Below are positions 38,545 to 46,959 of a DNA stretch of 64,000 nucleotides, in pieces. Position numbers and translations under genes: made by a program. The stretch covers positions 310,001-374,000 of the forward strand of contig NZ_JACDIS010000001.1 in the NCBI RefSeq assembly GCF_013839525.1. The letters run 5' to 3'. The first letter of the stretch is position 1. The number at the start of each line of letters is the position of its first letter. The notes below the pieces were generated by a model that saw nothing but the letters and a program-made list of their open reading frames with translations, did not search any database and was not told where the DNA came from. The stretch is from Chthonobacter rhizosphaerae (GTDB lineage Bacteria; Pseudomonadota; Alphaproteobacteria; Rhizobiales; Pleomorphomonadaceae).

Positions 38545-39780
38545 TCAGCGCTTCAGGTTGACGAGTTCCGTCAGGAGGTCGGCGCCGGTCTGGAAGACCT
38601 TGGAGTTCGCCGTGTAGCTGCGCTGGGACTCGATCATCTCGGTGAGTTCGCCGGCGAGATCGACGTTGGACTGTTCGAGCGCGCCGGACTTGATGGCGCC
38701 GAGGCCGCCGGTCCGCGGCAGGCCGACCTGCACCGCCCCGGACTCCTGGTTGGCCGAGTAGAGGTTGCCGCTGAAGACCGAGAGCTTGTTGGCCGCCGCC
38801 ACGTCTCCGAGGGCGATCTGGAACAGATCGCGCGTGGTGCCGCTCTCGTAGACGGCGCTGATCAATCCGTCCTGGTTGATCTTGTACTCGCGCACCTTGG
38901 AGGGCGGGTTGCCGTCCACGTTGGCCTGCCGGACCTCGAATTCCTTGGCGAGCTGGGTCGTGTTGCCGAGGTCGAGCGCGAGGCTGCCGCCGCCGGGCAC
39001 CGCCACCGTCAGGGACTGGCCGGCGGTGATCTGACCGTTGCCGTTGAAGGTCTGCGAAACGGTCGCGAGCGCCGCCGCGGTGTACGGCAGGGTGCCGGTC
39101 GTCGGCCGGTTGGCCGCGTTGAAGACCGCCACCTCCCAGGTGTTCGCCGCGGTCTTGGAGTAGAAGACGTCCAGGGTGACGGCGTTGCCGAGATTGTCGT
39201 AGGCGACCAGCGAGGTCTTGGAGGTGAACGACGGGGTGCCGGTGGTGGAGCTCGCCGGCGTGGTGACCACGGCCGCGTTGGAATTGAGGTTCACCGACAG
39301 GGTGCCGGCCCTCGACGGGACCGCCGACAGATTGACCTGCGACAGGTTGATCGGCACCAGGCCGGCGGTGCTGTTGGCCGCCATGGTGCCGCCGGGCACG
39401 GAGCCGAGCAGCTTCATGCCCGACGCGTTGACCAGGTTGCCGTTGGAATCCGGCACGAAGGACCCGGCCCGGGTCAGGAAGGTGCCGCCGGATTCGTCCT
39501 GCACCACGAAGAAGCCGCCGCCCTCGATGGCGAGGTCGGTGGTCGACTGGGTGCTGCGCATGGAGCCGGCGTCGCCGATCGAACGGATGATGTTCGACCG
39601 GACGGACCCGCTGTCGTAGTCGCCGCCGCCCTGTCCGAACACCATCGTGGAAAACTCGACGGACGATCGCTTGTAGCCGGTGGTGTTCGCGTTGGCGATG
39701 TTGTCGGCCACCGTCCCGAGCTTGTTGGCCTGGGCGTTCATGCCGGAGACGCCGGTGCGCAGGACGCTGCTGAGGCTCAT
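38545..39780 (-). CDS. flgE: Flagellar hook protein FlgE
   Basis: 411 residues. N-terminal rod/hook signature VLRTGVSGMNAQANKLGTVADNIANANTTGYK, the FlgE central domains (EGGGFFVVQDESGGTFLTRAGSF, SLVAYDNLGNAVTLDVFYSK), and the C-terminal GALEQSNVDLAGELTEMIESQRSYTANSKVFQTGADLL. It polymerises into the hook under FlgD, with length set by FliK. It is the first gene of a - strand operon running to 29138; the conserved promoter element ends 26 bases upstream of the ATG. Confidence 0.97.
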   Translation of the reverse strand: MSLSSVLRTGVSGMNAQANKLGTVADNIANANTTGYKRSSVEFSTMVFGQGGGDYDSGSVRSNIIRSIGDAGSMRSTQSTTDLAIEGGGFFVVQDESGGTFLTRAGSFVPDSNGNLVNASGMKLLGSVPGGTMAANSTAGLVPINLSQVNLSAVPSRAGTLSVNLNSNAAVVTTPASSTTGTPSFTSKTSLVAYDNLGNAVTLDVFYSKTAANTWEVAVFNAANRPTTGTLPYTAAALATVSQTFNGNGQITAGQSLTVAVPGGGSLALDLGNTTQLAKEFEVRQANVDGNPPSKVREYKINQDGLISAVYESGTTRDLFQIALGDVAAANKLSVFSGNLYSANQESGAVQVGLPRTGGLGAIKSGALEQSNVDLAGELTEMIESQRSYTANSKVFQTGADLLTELVNLKR

Positions 39781-39806
39781 GAGAGTTCTCCGTTCTGTCT
39801 GCCGCC

Positions 39807-39827
39807 ATCTCGCCCGAACGAGCTTGT
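39807..39827 (-). promoter_or_regulatory. Conserved flagellar promoter element, flgE
   Basis: On the - strand ACAAGCTCGTTCGG then GCGAGAT. It matches the flgB copy closely (CAAGCTCG-N5-GC) and sits 26 bases before the flgE start. Confidence 0.55.
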
Positions 39828-39959
39828 GCGGGGCTTTCCAAGCGGATCGACCGTGCGGTCCAGGTGTCCGGGGCCTTGCGTCGCTGGCGGGCGCGCCGCC
39901 GCGATCCCGCGGATCGCGCGCGGGCGCCGATCTGGACCGAAGACCCTCGCGGCGACCGG

Positions 39960-40394
39960 TCAGGCCCGGACGTTCGGCCGACGGGCCGCGTGCAGGGCCC
40001 GGACCACGTGGGCGAGGTCGTCTCCGCCGTCGGCCGTACGGCCGTCCACCATGAGCGCCATCACCGAAACGCCCGCGTCGACGGTTCCCATCGTGGCGCG
40101 GAAGGCGAGGAAGACGCCGGCGTGCTGGAACTCCAGGTCCAGGTGCAGCACCGGCGGGCGGCCCCATGCGACCTCCAGTTCGGACGACCAGGCGTAGGTC
40201 ACCGCCCGCTCGCGGAAGTGGAGCTCGGTCGCGGAGACGACCACGTCCTCGATGTTGGCGTGGGACTGGGCGAAGATCAGCCCCGCCAGGGTGTCCATGT
40301 CGACCTGGCGCAGTTCGGCCAGCACGCCGACCATGCTTTCCGCCAGGTGGCGCTCGTAGGCGAAGACCGGAGCGGTTCGGACCTGCGCGATCAT
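39960..40394 (-). CDS. Uncharacterised 144-residue protein, paralogue of the product of 29138-29572
   Basis: Not recognised. No signal peptide or membrane helix. The ATG at 40394 overlaps the flhB stop (ATGA), so it is coupled to flhB and closes the motA operon. Shared features with the 29138-29572 product: identical length, H-x-N-I-x-D-x-V-x-S-A-x-E-L-x-F, a Tyr-Ala pair after a short turn (TYAWSSE), F-x-H-x-G, and DGRT followed by an amphipathic C-terminal helix. In a longer reading the frame extends into flhB, which I do not accept. A motility-linked role is inferred from position and duplication. Confidence 0.7.
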   Translation of the reverse strand: MIAQVRTAPVFAYERHLAESMVGVLAELRQVDMDTLAGLIFAQSHANIEDVVVSATELHFRERAVTYAWSSELEVAWGRPPVLHLDLEFQHAGVFLAFRATMGTVDAGVSVMALMVDGRTADGGDDLAHVVRALHAARRPNVRA

Positions 40395-41485
40395 CGGGCG
40401 ACCGACCTCCGGCCGACGTCCGATCCCTTCATGCAATGGACGTGATAGATGACTTCGGCCACGGCTCTGTAGAATTCAGGCGGGATCATCTGGTCGACCT
40501 CGGTGCTCCGGTAGAGCGAACGGGCGAGCGCCACGTTCTCGATGATGGGGATGCCGTGCTCCTCCGCGATGGCGCGGATCCTGAGGGCGACCAGGTCCTG
40601 TCCCTTGGCGAGCACGATCGGAGCGCCGCCCTCCGCCTGCACGTAGCGGAGCGCGACGGAGAAGTGGGTCGGGTTGGCGATGACGACGGTCGCCTTCGGC
40701 ACCTGGTCCATCATCCTGCGCCGGGCCCGGTCCCGGGCGATCGAGCGCTGGCGGGCCTTCAGGATCGGGTCGCCCTCGCTCTGCTTGAATTCGTCCTTCA
40801 CCTCCTGGTGGCTCATCTTCAGGTTCGACCGCCAGGCCATCCGGGAGCGGATGATGTCGAGCACCATGATCAGGATGGTCACGACGGTCACCACGCTGAG
40901 CAGGCGCACCGCGATGACGAGGATCAGCTCGGGCAGTTCGCCGGGATCGGTCCGCATGGTGCTGATGATCCTGTCCTGTTCGGCCTGCAGCTGCACAACC
41001 ACGACGATGCCGACGGCGATGACCTTGAGACATGTGATGCCGAATTCGGCGAGACCCTGAAGGCCGAAGATCCGCTCCCAGCCGGCGATGAGGGAGATGC
41101 GCGACAGCTCGGGCTGGATCTTCTCGGCGACCATGCGGGGCGAATTCTGGGCCATGCTGGCGGCGAGTCCGCACACCGCCAGAATGGCGAAGAGCGGCGC
41201 CAGCACGGCCACGAGGGGCAGGACCAGCGCCGAAAGGGCCGCGATCGCGTCCCCTCCGGTGCCGAGCGGCCGCGCCGCCGCCGACGCGAAGCCGGCGGTG
41301 AGGCTGGCCACCAGCAAGGGCGCCACCGCCGGGAACACCATCACGAGGTAGAGCACAAGGCCGACCAGGGCCGCCACCACGCCCGCCTCCTTGGAGACGG
41401 GGATGTTTCCCTTCTCCAGCGCGTCCGAGATCTTCTTCTCGGTCGGCTGTTCGGTCTTGCTGTCCTTGTCCTCCGATCCGGCCAC
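40391..41485 (-). CDS. flhB: Flagellar export switch protein FlhB
   Basis: 364-residue inner membrane protein. The N-terminus is EDKDSKTEQPTEKKISDALEKGNIPVSKE, followed by four hydrophobic helices and a cytoplasmic domain with the self-cleavage site NPTH (between N271 and P272 in VVIANPTHFSVALRY). Cleavage there switches export from rod/hook to filament substrates, together with FliK. It lies 62 bases after fliG in the motA operon. Confidence 0.97.
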   Translation of the reverse strand: MAGSEDKDSKTEQPTEKKISDALEKGNIPVSKEAGVVAALVGLVLYLVMVFPAVAPLLVASLTAGFASAAARPLGTGGDAIAALSALVLPLVAVLAPLFAILAVCGLAASMAQNSPRMVAEKIQPELSRISLIAGWERIFGLQGLAEFGITCLKVIAVGIVVVVQLQAEQDRIISTMRTDPGELPELILVIAVRLLSVVTVVTILIMVLDIIRSRMAWRSNLKMSHQEVKDEFKQSEGDPILKARQRSIARDRARRRMMDQVPKATVVIANPTHFSVALRYVQAEGGAPIVLAKGQDLVALRIRAIAEEHGIPIIENVALARSLYRSTEVDQMIPPEFYRAVAEVIYHVHCMKGSDVGRRSVAR

Positions 41486-41547
41486 CGGCCGTCTCCTTTT
41501 CCGGCCGCGGCGATCGGCCGGCCGCCGCAGCGGCCGTCAGTCGGTCG

Positions 41548-42576
41548 TCAGTAGAAGGTGGCGCGCTCGTCCTCGGCGTTGAGGTCGATCACGCCCTTGC
41601 TGCCGAGGTCGAGGGCGAGGTCGGTGATGGCCCGCCTGGCGTCCAGCACCTCCTTCTGGGTGGACGGCGCGCCGGTCGCCAGCTCGGCCTGGACGATGCG
41701 CCGGGCCCGTGCCGTGAGCGAGCCGAGGACAATCTCGCGGAAGCCCTCGTTGGTGCCCTTGAGGGCGAGCACCAGGCGGTCCGTGGGCACCTGGTCGAAC
41801 ACCAGCATGAGCGAGCGGCCGTTGAGCTTGACGATGTCGTCGAAGGTGAACAGGAGGCCCTTCAGCACCTCCGCGGACTTCGGCCGCACCTGCGCCAGGT
41901 CGCCGAGCGCCTCCTCCAGCTGCGCCCGCTCCATCTTGTTCAGGATGTCCGCCATGCGGGCGTGGGTGTCGGAGCCGCTGGTGCGGGCGAAGTTCAGCAG
42001 GAAGTCCTCGTGGAGCGTGCGCTCCGCCTCGCGGACCACCGATTCCACGATCGGCTTCAGGCTGATGATGCGCCGGGTCAGGGCGTTGCGCCGGTCGGCC
42101 GGCATCTGGCCCATGATCTTGGCGGCGGTCGAGGGCTTGATCTTCGACAGGATGAAGGCGGCCGTCTGCGGGTGCTCCTTGTTCAGGTAGTTGGCCAGCA
42201 CCTGTTCGGAGATGTTGGAGATCCGGTCCCAGATGCTCCGGTTGGAGTTGCCCATCACGTCGGACATGATCTCGTTGAGATCTTCCTCGGGCAGCACGCC
42301 GCGCAGCATCTTCTCCACGCCGTCGACGCTGCCCATCAGGCTCACGCCATCGGAGAACTTGCTCAGGAACTCGTCGATCACCTTGTCCAGTTCCTGGTGC
42401 GCCACGCTGCCGAGTTCGGTGGCGGACCGGGAGATCTGCAGGATGTCGTCCCGGTCGAACCGCTTTAGGATGCGGGCGGCGGCGTTCGGCGTGATCGCCA
42501 GGAGGAGCGCCGCCACCTTCTCGGCTCCGCCGAGGCGGGGCGTGCGGACAGTGGCCAGAGACGCCTTGTTGGACAT
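41548..42576 (-). CDS. fliG: Flagellar motor switch protein FliG
   Basis: 342 residues, full length. N-terminal domain that binds FliF (EKVAALLLAITPNAAARILKRF), the middle domain with the EHPQ motif (LNKEHPQTAAFILSKIKPSTAAKIMGQMP), and the C-terminal torque domain (FTFDDIVKLNGRSLMLVFDQVPTDRLVLALKGT). The charged ridge of the last helices meets the MotA loop to generate torque. It lies 25 bases after fliN in the same operon. Confidence 0.96.
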   Translation of the reverse strand: MSNKASLATVRTPRLGGAEKVAALLLAITPNAAARILKRFDRDDILQISRSATELGSVAHQELDKVIDEFLSKFSDGVSLMGSVDGVEKMLRGVLPEEDLNEIMSDVMGNSNRSIWDRISNISEQVLANYLNKEHPQTAAFILSKIKPSTAAKIMGQMPADRRNALTRRIISLKPIVESVVREAERTLHEDFLLNFARTSGSDTHARMADILNKMERAQLEEALGDLAQVRPKSAEVLKGLLFTFDDIVKLNGRSLMLVFDQVPTDRLVLALKGTNEGFREIVLGSLTARARRIVQAELATGAPSTQKEVLDARRAITDLALDLGSKGVIDLNAEDERATFY

Positions 42577-42601
42577 GGATCAGCCTTTCTTCACGCGGGA
42601 C

Positions 42602-42961
42602 TCAGACCGACCCGGCACCGCCGGCCGGAGAGACGATCTCGGTCAGGGACACGCCGAAGCGCGAGCTGTCGTCGTCGACGACCACGATCTCGCCGCGCGC
42701 CACCACGCGCCCGTTGACCGTGATGTCGACCAGTTCGCCGATCCGGTGGTTGAGCGGGATGACCGCGCCGCGGTTGAGCTTCATCAGCTGGGCCACCGGC
42801 ATGGTGGCCGAGCCGAGCACCACCTGGATCTCCACCGGAATGGCGAGCACGGTGCCGAGGTGCTGGTCCATCCGGACGTCCGGCTCCGCGGCGGTAAGCT
42901 CGCTCTCGGCGAGGGTGCTGTCGGTCTTGGTGGTCCGGTTGGAACGGGCTGGCGTCTTCAT
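42602..42961 (-). CDS. fliN: Flagellar motor switch protein FliN
   Basis: 119 residues. A variable N-terminal ~45 residues precedes the SpoA domain: LAIPVEIQVVLGSATMPVAQLMKLNRGAVIPLNHRIGELVDITVNGRVVARGEIVVVDD, a textbook FliN pattern. It forms the base of the C ring with FliM and holds export components there. It follows fliM by 40 bases. Confidence 0.95.
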   Translation of the reverse strand: MKTPARSNRTTKTDSTLAESELTAAEPDVRMDQHLGTVLAIPVEIQVVLGSATMPVAQLMKLNRGAVIPLNHRIGELVDITVNGRVVARGEIVVVDDDSSRFGVSLTEIVSPAGGAGSV

Positions 42962-43001
42962 GGGGCGGAGGCTCCGGGCGGTCGGGGTGTTGGGACGCGG
43001 G

Positions 43002-43928
43002 TCAGGGCAGCGTCTGGACCACGTCCAGGACGGACATGCCGTCCGGCGTGGCGGTGGCCTCGACCTGCAGCGTGTAGGCGCCGTCCGCCTGGCCGAGCAG
43101 GCAGTGGAACAGCGGCTGCCGGTTGCAGTCGAGGCGCACCATGGAGCGCGGCGTGGCGTTGAGCTCGATCACGTCGCCGACCTTGAAGGCCGCCACGTCG
43201 GCGAGCGTCATCGGCAGCTCCTCCAGGATGGCGTTGACCGTGACGGCCGACCGCTGCACCTCGGTCTGGAACTGGCGGGCCCACTTCTGGTCACCCGAGG
43301 AGGGTTCGCTCGACGTCACCCGCGCGAGGGCGTGGCGGAACGGGGTGAGCACCGACTGCGGGATGAGGACGAAGAGCTCGCCGCCGCGGCCGAGCGCCTG
43401 CAGGAGCAGGCTGCCCACCACGGCCGGGTTGTTGCGCCGGCCGAGCACCGCGAAGTCCATGCGCGTCTCGATGCGCTCGATCCGGAAGGTCACCGGCACG
43501 ATGGCGCTGAAGGCGGACTGGAACGACTGCGCGCCCTCCACGAACAGCACCTTGGCGAGGCGCAGCTCGATGTTGGAGAAGGCGCGGTCCTCCTCGTGGG
43601 GCGGCTCGGTGCCGTCGGCGCCGAGGAGCACGTCCACCATGCTGAACAGGAAGTCCCGGTCGAACCCCATCAGGATGCGGGCGTCGAGCTCGGGCGAGTA
43701 GAGCACCGCCACGATGGCGGTCGATTCATACTGCTCCAGCGTGTCGCCGATCCGGTCGTTGCGGATGAAGCTGACCGAGATGTAGGGCGGCGTCGCCGAG
43801 AGCTGGCGCAGCGATTCCGCGAACGTGCTCGCCAGACGGTCGAAGATCACGTTCAGCATCGGCAGGCGGTCGACCGCGACCCCGCCGCTGTCCAGAAGCC
43901 GTTCCGGTCCGTTCATGTGGGCGTTCAT
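43002..43928 (-). CDS. fliM: Flagellar motor switch protein FliM
   Basis: 308 residues. The central CheC-like domain (LARILM-type segments: YESTAIVAVLYSPELDARILMGFDRDFLFSMVDVLLGADG) and a C-terminal SpoA domain (VNAILEELPMTLADVAAFKVGDVIELNA) are visible. The N-terminal CheY-binding motif LSQxEIDxL is not evident, as in several rhizobial FliM proteins. ATG at 43928 has AGGGA ahead; a second ATG four codons in has none. It lies between motA and fliN. Confidence 0.93.
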   Translation of the reverse strand: MNAHMNGPERLLDSGGVAVDRLPMLNVIFDRLASTFAESLRQLSATPPYISVSFIRNDRIGDTLEQYESTAIVAVLYSPELDARILMGFDRDFLFSMVDVLLGADGTEPPHEEDRAFSNIELRLAKVLFVEGAQSFQSAFSAIVPVTFRIERIETRMDFAVLGRRNNPAVVGSLLLQALGRGGELFVLIPQSVLTPFRHALARVTSSEPSSGDQKWARQFQTEVQRSAVTVNAILEELPMTLADVAAFKVGDVIELNATPRSMVRLDCNRQPLFHCLLGQADGAYTLQVEATATPDGMSVLDVVQTLP

Positions 43929-43943
43929 CCTGTCCCTCGCGCG

Positions 43944-44822
43944 TCAGGCGGCTTCGGCGGTGGTGCCGATACTGGCGTTCACGGACTTCTCCTCCACCAT
44001 GTCGATGGACGGGCGGTCCGCCGCCGCGATCATCTTGCGGCCGTGTTCCAGCGCGGTCTGCGGCGCGGCGCCGTTCATGAAGGCGAGCAGCGTCTGCTTG
44101 ACGATCACGAGGCGCCGGATGTTCTTCTCGCGGATGTACTTGATCTTGTAGGCGATCGGCGCGCACAGCGAGTAGCTGAGGAAGATGCCGAGGAAGGTGC
44201 CCACGAGGGCGGCGGCGATCAGCGAGCCGAGCACGGCCGGGGACTGGTCGATGGCCCCCATCGCCTTGATGACGCCGAGGACCGCCGCCACGATGCCGAG
44301 CGCCGGAAGCCCGTCGGCCATGCTCATCAGGGCGTTGTAGGGCTTCATCTGCTCCCGCGTGATGGTGGCGATATCCTCGTCCATCAGCGCCTCGATCTCG
44401 AACGGCCGCACGTTGCCGATGGTGATCAGGCGGAAATAGTCGCAGATGAAGGCCACCAGCTCCCGGTCGGCGAGGACCTTCGGATGGGCCTTGAACACCT
44501 CCGACTCGCCAGGGTTCTCGATGTGCCGCTCGATCTCGTTGCGGCCCTTCGCCTTCATCTCCCGCATCAGCGTGTAGAGGACGGCAAAGATCGACAGGTA
44601 GGTTTCCTGGCCGGGCCCCTTGGAGAAGAGCCCCTGCCGGACCCCCACGAGGGTGTCGAGGATCGTCTTCGTCGAGTTGGCCATCACGAAGATGCCGACG
44701 GCGACGCCGCCGATGATCAGGAGCTCGAACGGCTGGATCAGCACGTTCACATGGCCGCCCATGGCCATGAAGCCGCCGATCAGCGAGCCGACCGAAACGA
44801 TGAGACCGATGAAGAAGCTCAC
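43944..44822 (-). CDS. motA: Flagellar stator protein MotA
   Basis: Inner membrane stator subunit, 292 residues from the GTG at 44822, which has GGAGG eight bases ahead; another GTG three codons upstream would abut that site. Four helices (SFFIGLIVSVGSLIGGFMAMGGH, LLIIGGVAVGIFVMA, GLPALGIVAAVLGVIKAMG, GSLIAAALVGTFLGIFLSYSL) enclose a cytoplasmic loop with conserved charges that contacts FliG. With MotB it conducts protons. It heads the - strand operon motA-fliM-fliN-fliG-flhB-orf, separated from motB by 15 kb, the usual rhizobial split. Confidence 0.96.
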   Translation of the reverse strand: MSFFIGLIVSVGSLIGGFMAMGGHVNVLIQPFELLIIGGVAVGIFVMANSTKTILDTLVGVRQGLFSKGPGQETYLSIFAVLYTLMREMKAKGRNEIERHIENPGESEVFKAHPKVLADRELVAFICDYFRLITIGNVRPFEIEALMDEDIATITREQMKPYNALMSMADGLPALGIVAAVLGVIKAMGAIDQSPAVLGSLIAAALVGTFLGIFLSYSLCAPIAYKIKYIREKNIRRLVIVKQTLLAFMNGAAPQTALEHGRKMIAAADRPSIDMVEEKSVNASIGTTAEAA

Positions 44823-44864
44823 GGAAGACACCTCCGGGGCCGTGACGCGGACCGAACGGACCGG

Positions 44865-44885
44865 ACCCTAGGCGGCGAGCCTTGC
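44865..44885 (-). promoter_or_regulatory. Conserved flagellar promoter element, motA
   Basis: On the - strand GCAAGGCTCGCCGC then CTAGGGT. The second half is identical to the copy before the first flagellin, at the same distance from GCAAG. Confidence 0.6.
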
Positions 44886-44928
44886 GCCGACCTTGAGCGA
44901 TCACCCCGTCCCGGCCGGCCAGCCCGGC

Positions 44929-44949
44929 GCAAGGCTTCGGGGCGAAGCT
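44929..44949 (+). promoter_or_regulatory. Conserved flagellar promoter element, DUF1217-flgF-fliI
   Basis: GCAAGGCTTCGGGG then CGAAGCT, 27 bases before the DUF1217 start and back to back with the motA element. The second half fits the consensus less well. Confidence 0.45.
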
Positions 44950-44976
44950 TCCGGCCGAAGCGGAGAGGACGTTCCC

Positions 44977-46230
44977 ATGGTCGACACCAGCTTGCGCTAC
45001 CGGATGATCCTCCAGGACATCGATCGGCAGGCCAAACGCGCGGCCGCGGCCGCGGCTCCCCCGCCGACCGCGGCCGAGACGGCGGCGCGCATCAAGGCGG
45101 ACCGGGCCTATTACGAGGCCAAGGCCACCTCCATCCGGACCGTCGACGACCTCCTCGCCGACGACCGGATGCTCGGGATCGTGCTGAAGGCCTTCGACCT
45201 GGAGCACGCCCGGAACGCCAAGGCGCTTCTGGCGCAGGTCCTCGCCGAGGGCTCGCGCCCGCTCGGCGAGGACAAGCAGCCGATCGCCCGGACCTTGTCC
45301 GACAGGCGCTTCCTCGGTCTCGCCGAGACGCTCGACTACAGGACCTTCGGCCCCCACACCTTGTCGGCCACGTCCGTCAGGACGGCCGTCCTCAACAAGT
45401 ACGAGGCCGCCATGAAGGCGCCCCCGGCGCCGCGGCGGGACCTGCCGATCGACCGGCGGACGGAGGAGGACCCGAAGGTTCGGCGCGACACCGAGCACTA
45501 TCTCGCCACCATCGAGAACGTCCGGACCATCGAGGACTTCCTGAAGAGCGGCCGGGTCTTCAACTACGCCATGAAGGCCTTCGGCCTGGAGGAGATGATC
45601 AACTCCAAGGGCCTGATCCGGAAGGTGCTGCAGAGCGACCTCTCGGACCCGAACAGCTACGCCCGGCGGCTGAGGGACGACCGGTTCCAGAAGCTCGCCG
45701 CTGCCTTCGACTTCCGCGGCTATGGCGAGAACGCCACCCGGCTCGCCGCCGTGCGCGAGCCGGTGGTCGCCGCCTACAAGCGGCAGGTCATGGAGGCGAC
45801 CGTCGGCGCGGAGAACGAAGGCGTCCGGCTCGCCCTCAACTTCCGCCGCGTGATCGCCGACATGTCGCTGCCGCTCTCGGTGCCGAACCGCACCGACGCC
45901 GAGGTCAGGCACAACAACATCATGAAATTCCTCGGCGAGCCGGCGCTCATCAAGGTGGTCCGCACCGCCCTCGGGATTCCGGCCTCCAGCGCGTCGGCCA
46001 ACCTGGAGGCCCAGGTCCGGGCGCTCGCCTCGAAGTTCAATCCGGCGGAACTGCAGCGCGATCCGAAGAAGCTCGACGCCTTCCTGCAGCGCTTCGCCAC
46101 CCGCTTCGATCTGGACCAGGGCGGCGGCCAAGGGCTGAACCCGGCCGTCGCGCTCTTCACCAACCAGCAGACCGCCGCGACCGAGAGCCTGCTCCTGTCG
46201 CTCCAGACCCTTCGGCTCGGAGGCCGGTGA
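44977..46230 (+). CDS. DUF1217 family flagellar-locus protein
   Basis: 417 residues, mostly helical, with internal duplication: TIRTVDDLLADDRMLGIVLKAFDLEHA recurs as TIEDFLKSGRVFNYAMKAFGLEEM, and again in part near residue 310 (NNIMKFLGEPALIKVVRTALGIP). This is the DUF1217 pattern found beside flgF in Hyphomicrobiales motility clusters; the function is not established. No signal peptide, which would fit a protein exported by the flagellar system or staying in the cytoplasm. ATG at 44977 follows AGAGGA. It begins the + strand half of the cluster and is followed by flgF after three bases. Confidence 0.85.
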   Translation: MVDTSLRYRMILQDIDRQAKRAAAAAAPPPTAAETAARIKADRAYYEAKATSIRTVDDLLADDRMLGIVLKAFDLEHARNAKALLAQVLAEGSRPLGEDKQPIARTLSDRRFLGLAETLDYRTFGPHTLSATSVRTAVLNKYEAAMKAPPAPRRDLPIDRRTEEDPKVRRDTEHYLATIENVRTIEDFLKSGRVFNYAMKAFGLEEMINSKGLIRKVLQSDLSDPNSYARRLRDDRFQKLAAAFDFRGYGENATRLAAVREPVVAAYKRQVMEATVGAENEGVRLALNFRRVIADMSLPLSVPNRTDAEVRHNNIMKFLGEPALIKVVRTALGIPASSASANLEAQVRALASKFNPAELQRDPKKLDAFLQRFATRFDLDQGGGQGLNPAVALFTNQQTAATESLLLSLQTLRLGGR

Positions 46231-46233
46231 CCC

Positions 46234-46959
46234 ATGGGCATCTCCAACTACATCGCCCTGTCCGCCCAGGTGGCGACGGACCGGCGCATGGCCACCATCG
46301 CCAACAACATCGCCAACATGACCACCGTCGGCTTCAAGGCGGACGCCATCCGCTTCGAGGCGATCATGAAGGGCGTCGGCCAAGACAGCGCCGCCTACGT
46401 GGACGGCGGCACCACCTTCCTCGACCGCAGCCAGGGCGGCCTGAACGCCACCGGCAACGACCTGGACGTCGCCATCTCCGGCGACGCCTGGTTCGCCGTG
46501 GAGACGCCGAACGGCCGGGTCCACACCCGTGACGGTCGCCTGAGACTCCGCGACGACGGCAGTCTGGTGACGCTTCTCGACCATCCCGTGCTCGACCCAT
46601 CCGGCCAGCCGATCCAGATCGATCCGGCCGCGGGTCCGCCGACCATCACGCCGCAGGGCCAGATCCTGCAGAACGGCCTCCCGGTCAGCGGCCTCGGCCT
46701 GTTCCGCCTGCCGGAGGACGCCACCCTCACCCGCGCCGGCAACTCCGGCGTCACCTCCGACAAGCCCGCCGAGCCCGTGCTCGACGGCCGGGACGTGGTC
46801 GTGCAGCAGGGCTACCTGGAACAGTCGAACGTCGTGCCCATCCTGGAGATGACCCGGATGATCATGGTCCAGCGCACCTTCGAGGCCGCGGCGAAGGCCG
46901 TGGAGACGGCGGAATCGACCGAGACCACCGCGGTCCGCGAACTGGGGGCGACCACGTGA
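46234..46959 (+). CDS. flgF: Flagellar proximal rod protein FlgF
   Basis: 241 residues. N-terminal rod signature IALSAQVATDRRMATIANNIANMTTVGFK, the middle GDAWFAVETPNGRVHTRDGRL, and the C-terminal QGYLEQSNVVPILEMTRMIMVQRTFEAAAKAVE. It forms part of the proximal rod together with FlgB, FlgC and FlgG. Its stop overlaps the fliI GTG start (GTGA). Confidence 0.93.
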   Translation: MGISNYIALSAQVATDRRMATIANNIANMTTVGFKADAIRFEAIMKGVGQDSAAYVDGGTTFLDRSQGGLNATGNDLDVAISGDAWFAVETPNGRVHTRDGRLRLRDDGSLVTLLDHPVLDPSGQPIQIDPAAGPPTITPQGQILQNGLPVSGLGLFRLPEDATLTRAGNSGVTSDKPAEPVLDGRDVVVQQGYLEQSNVVPILEMTRMIMVQRTFEAAAKAVETAESTETTAVRELGATT

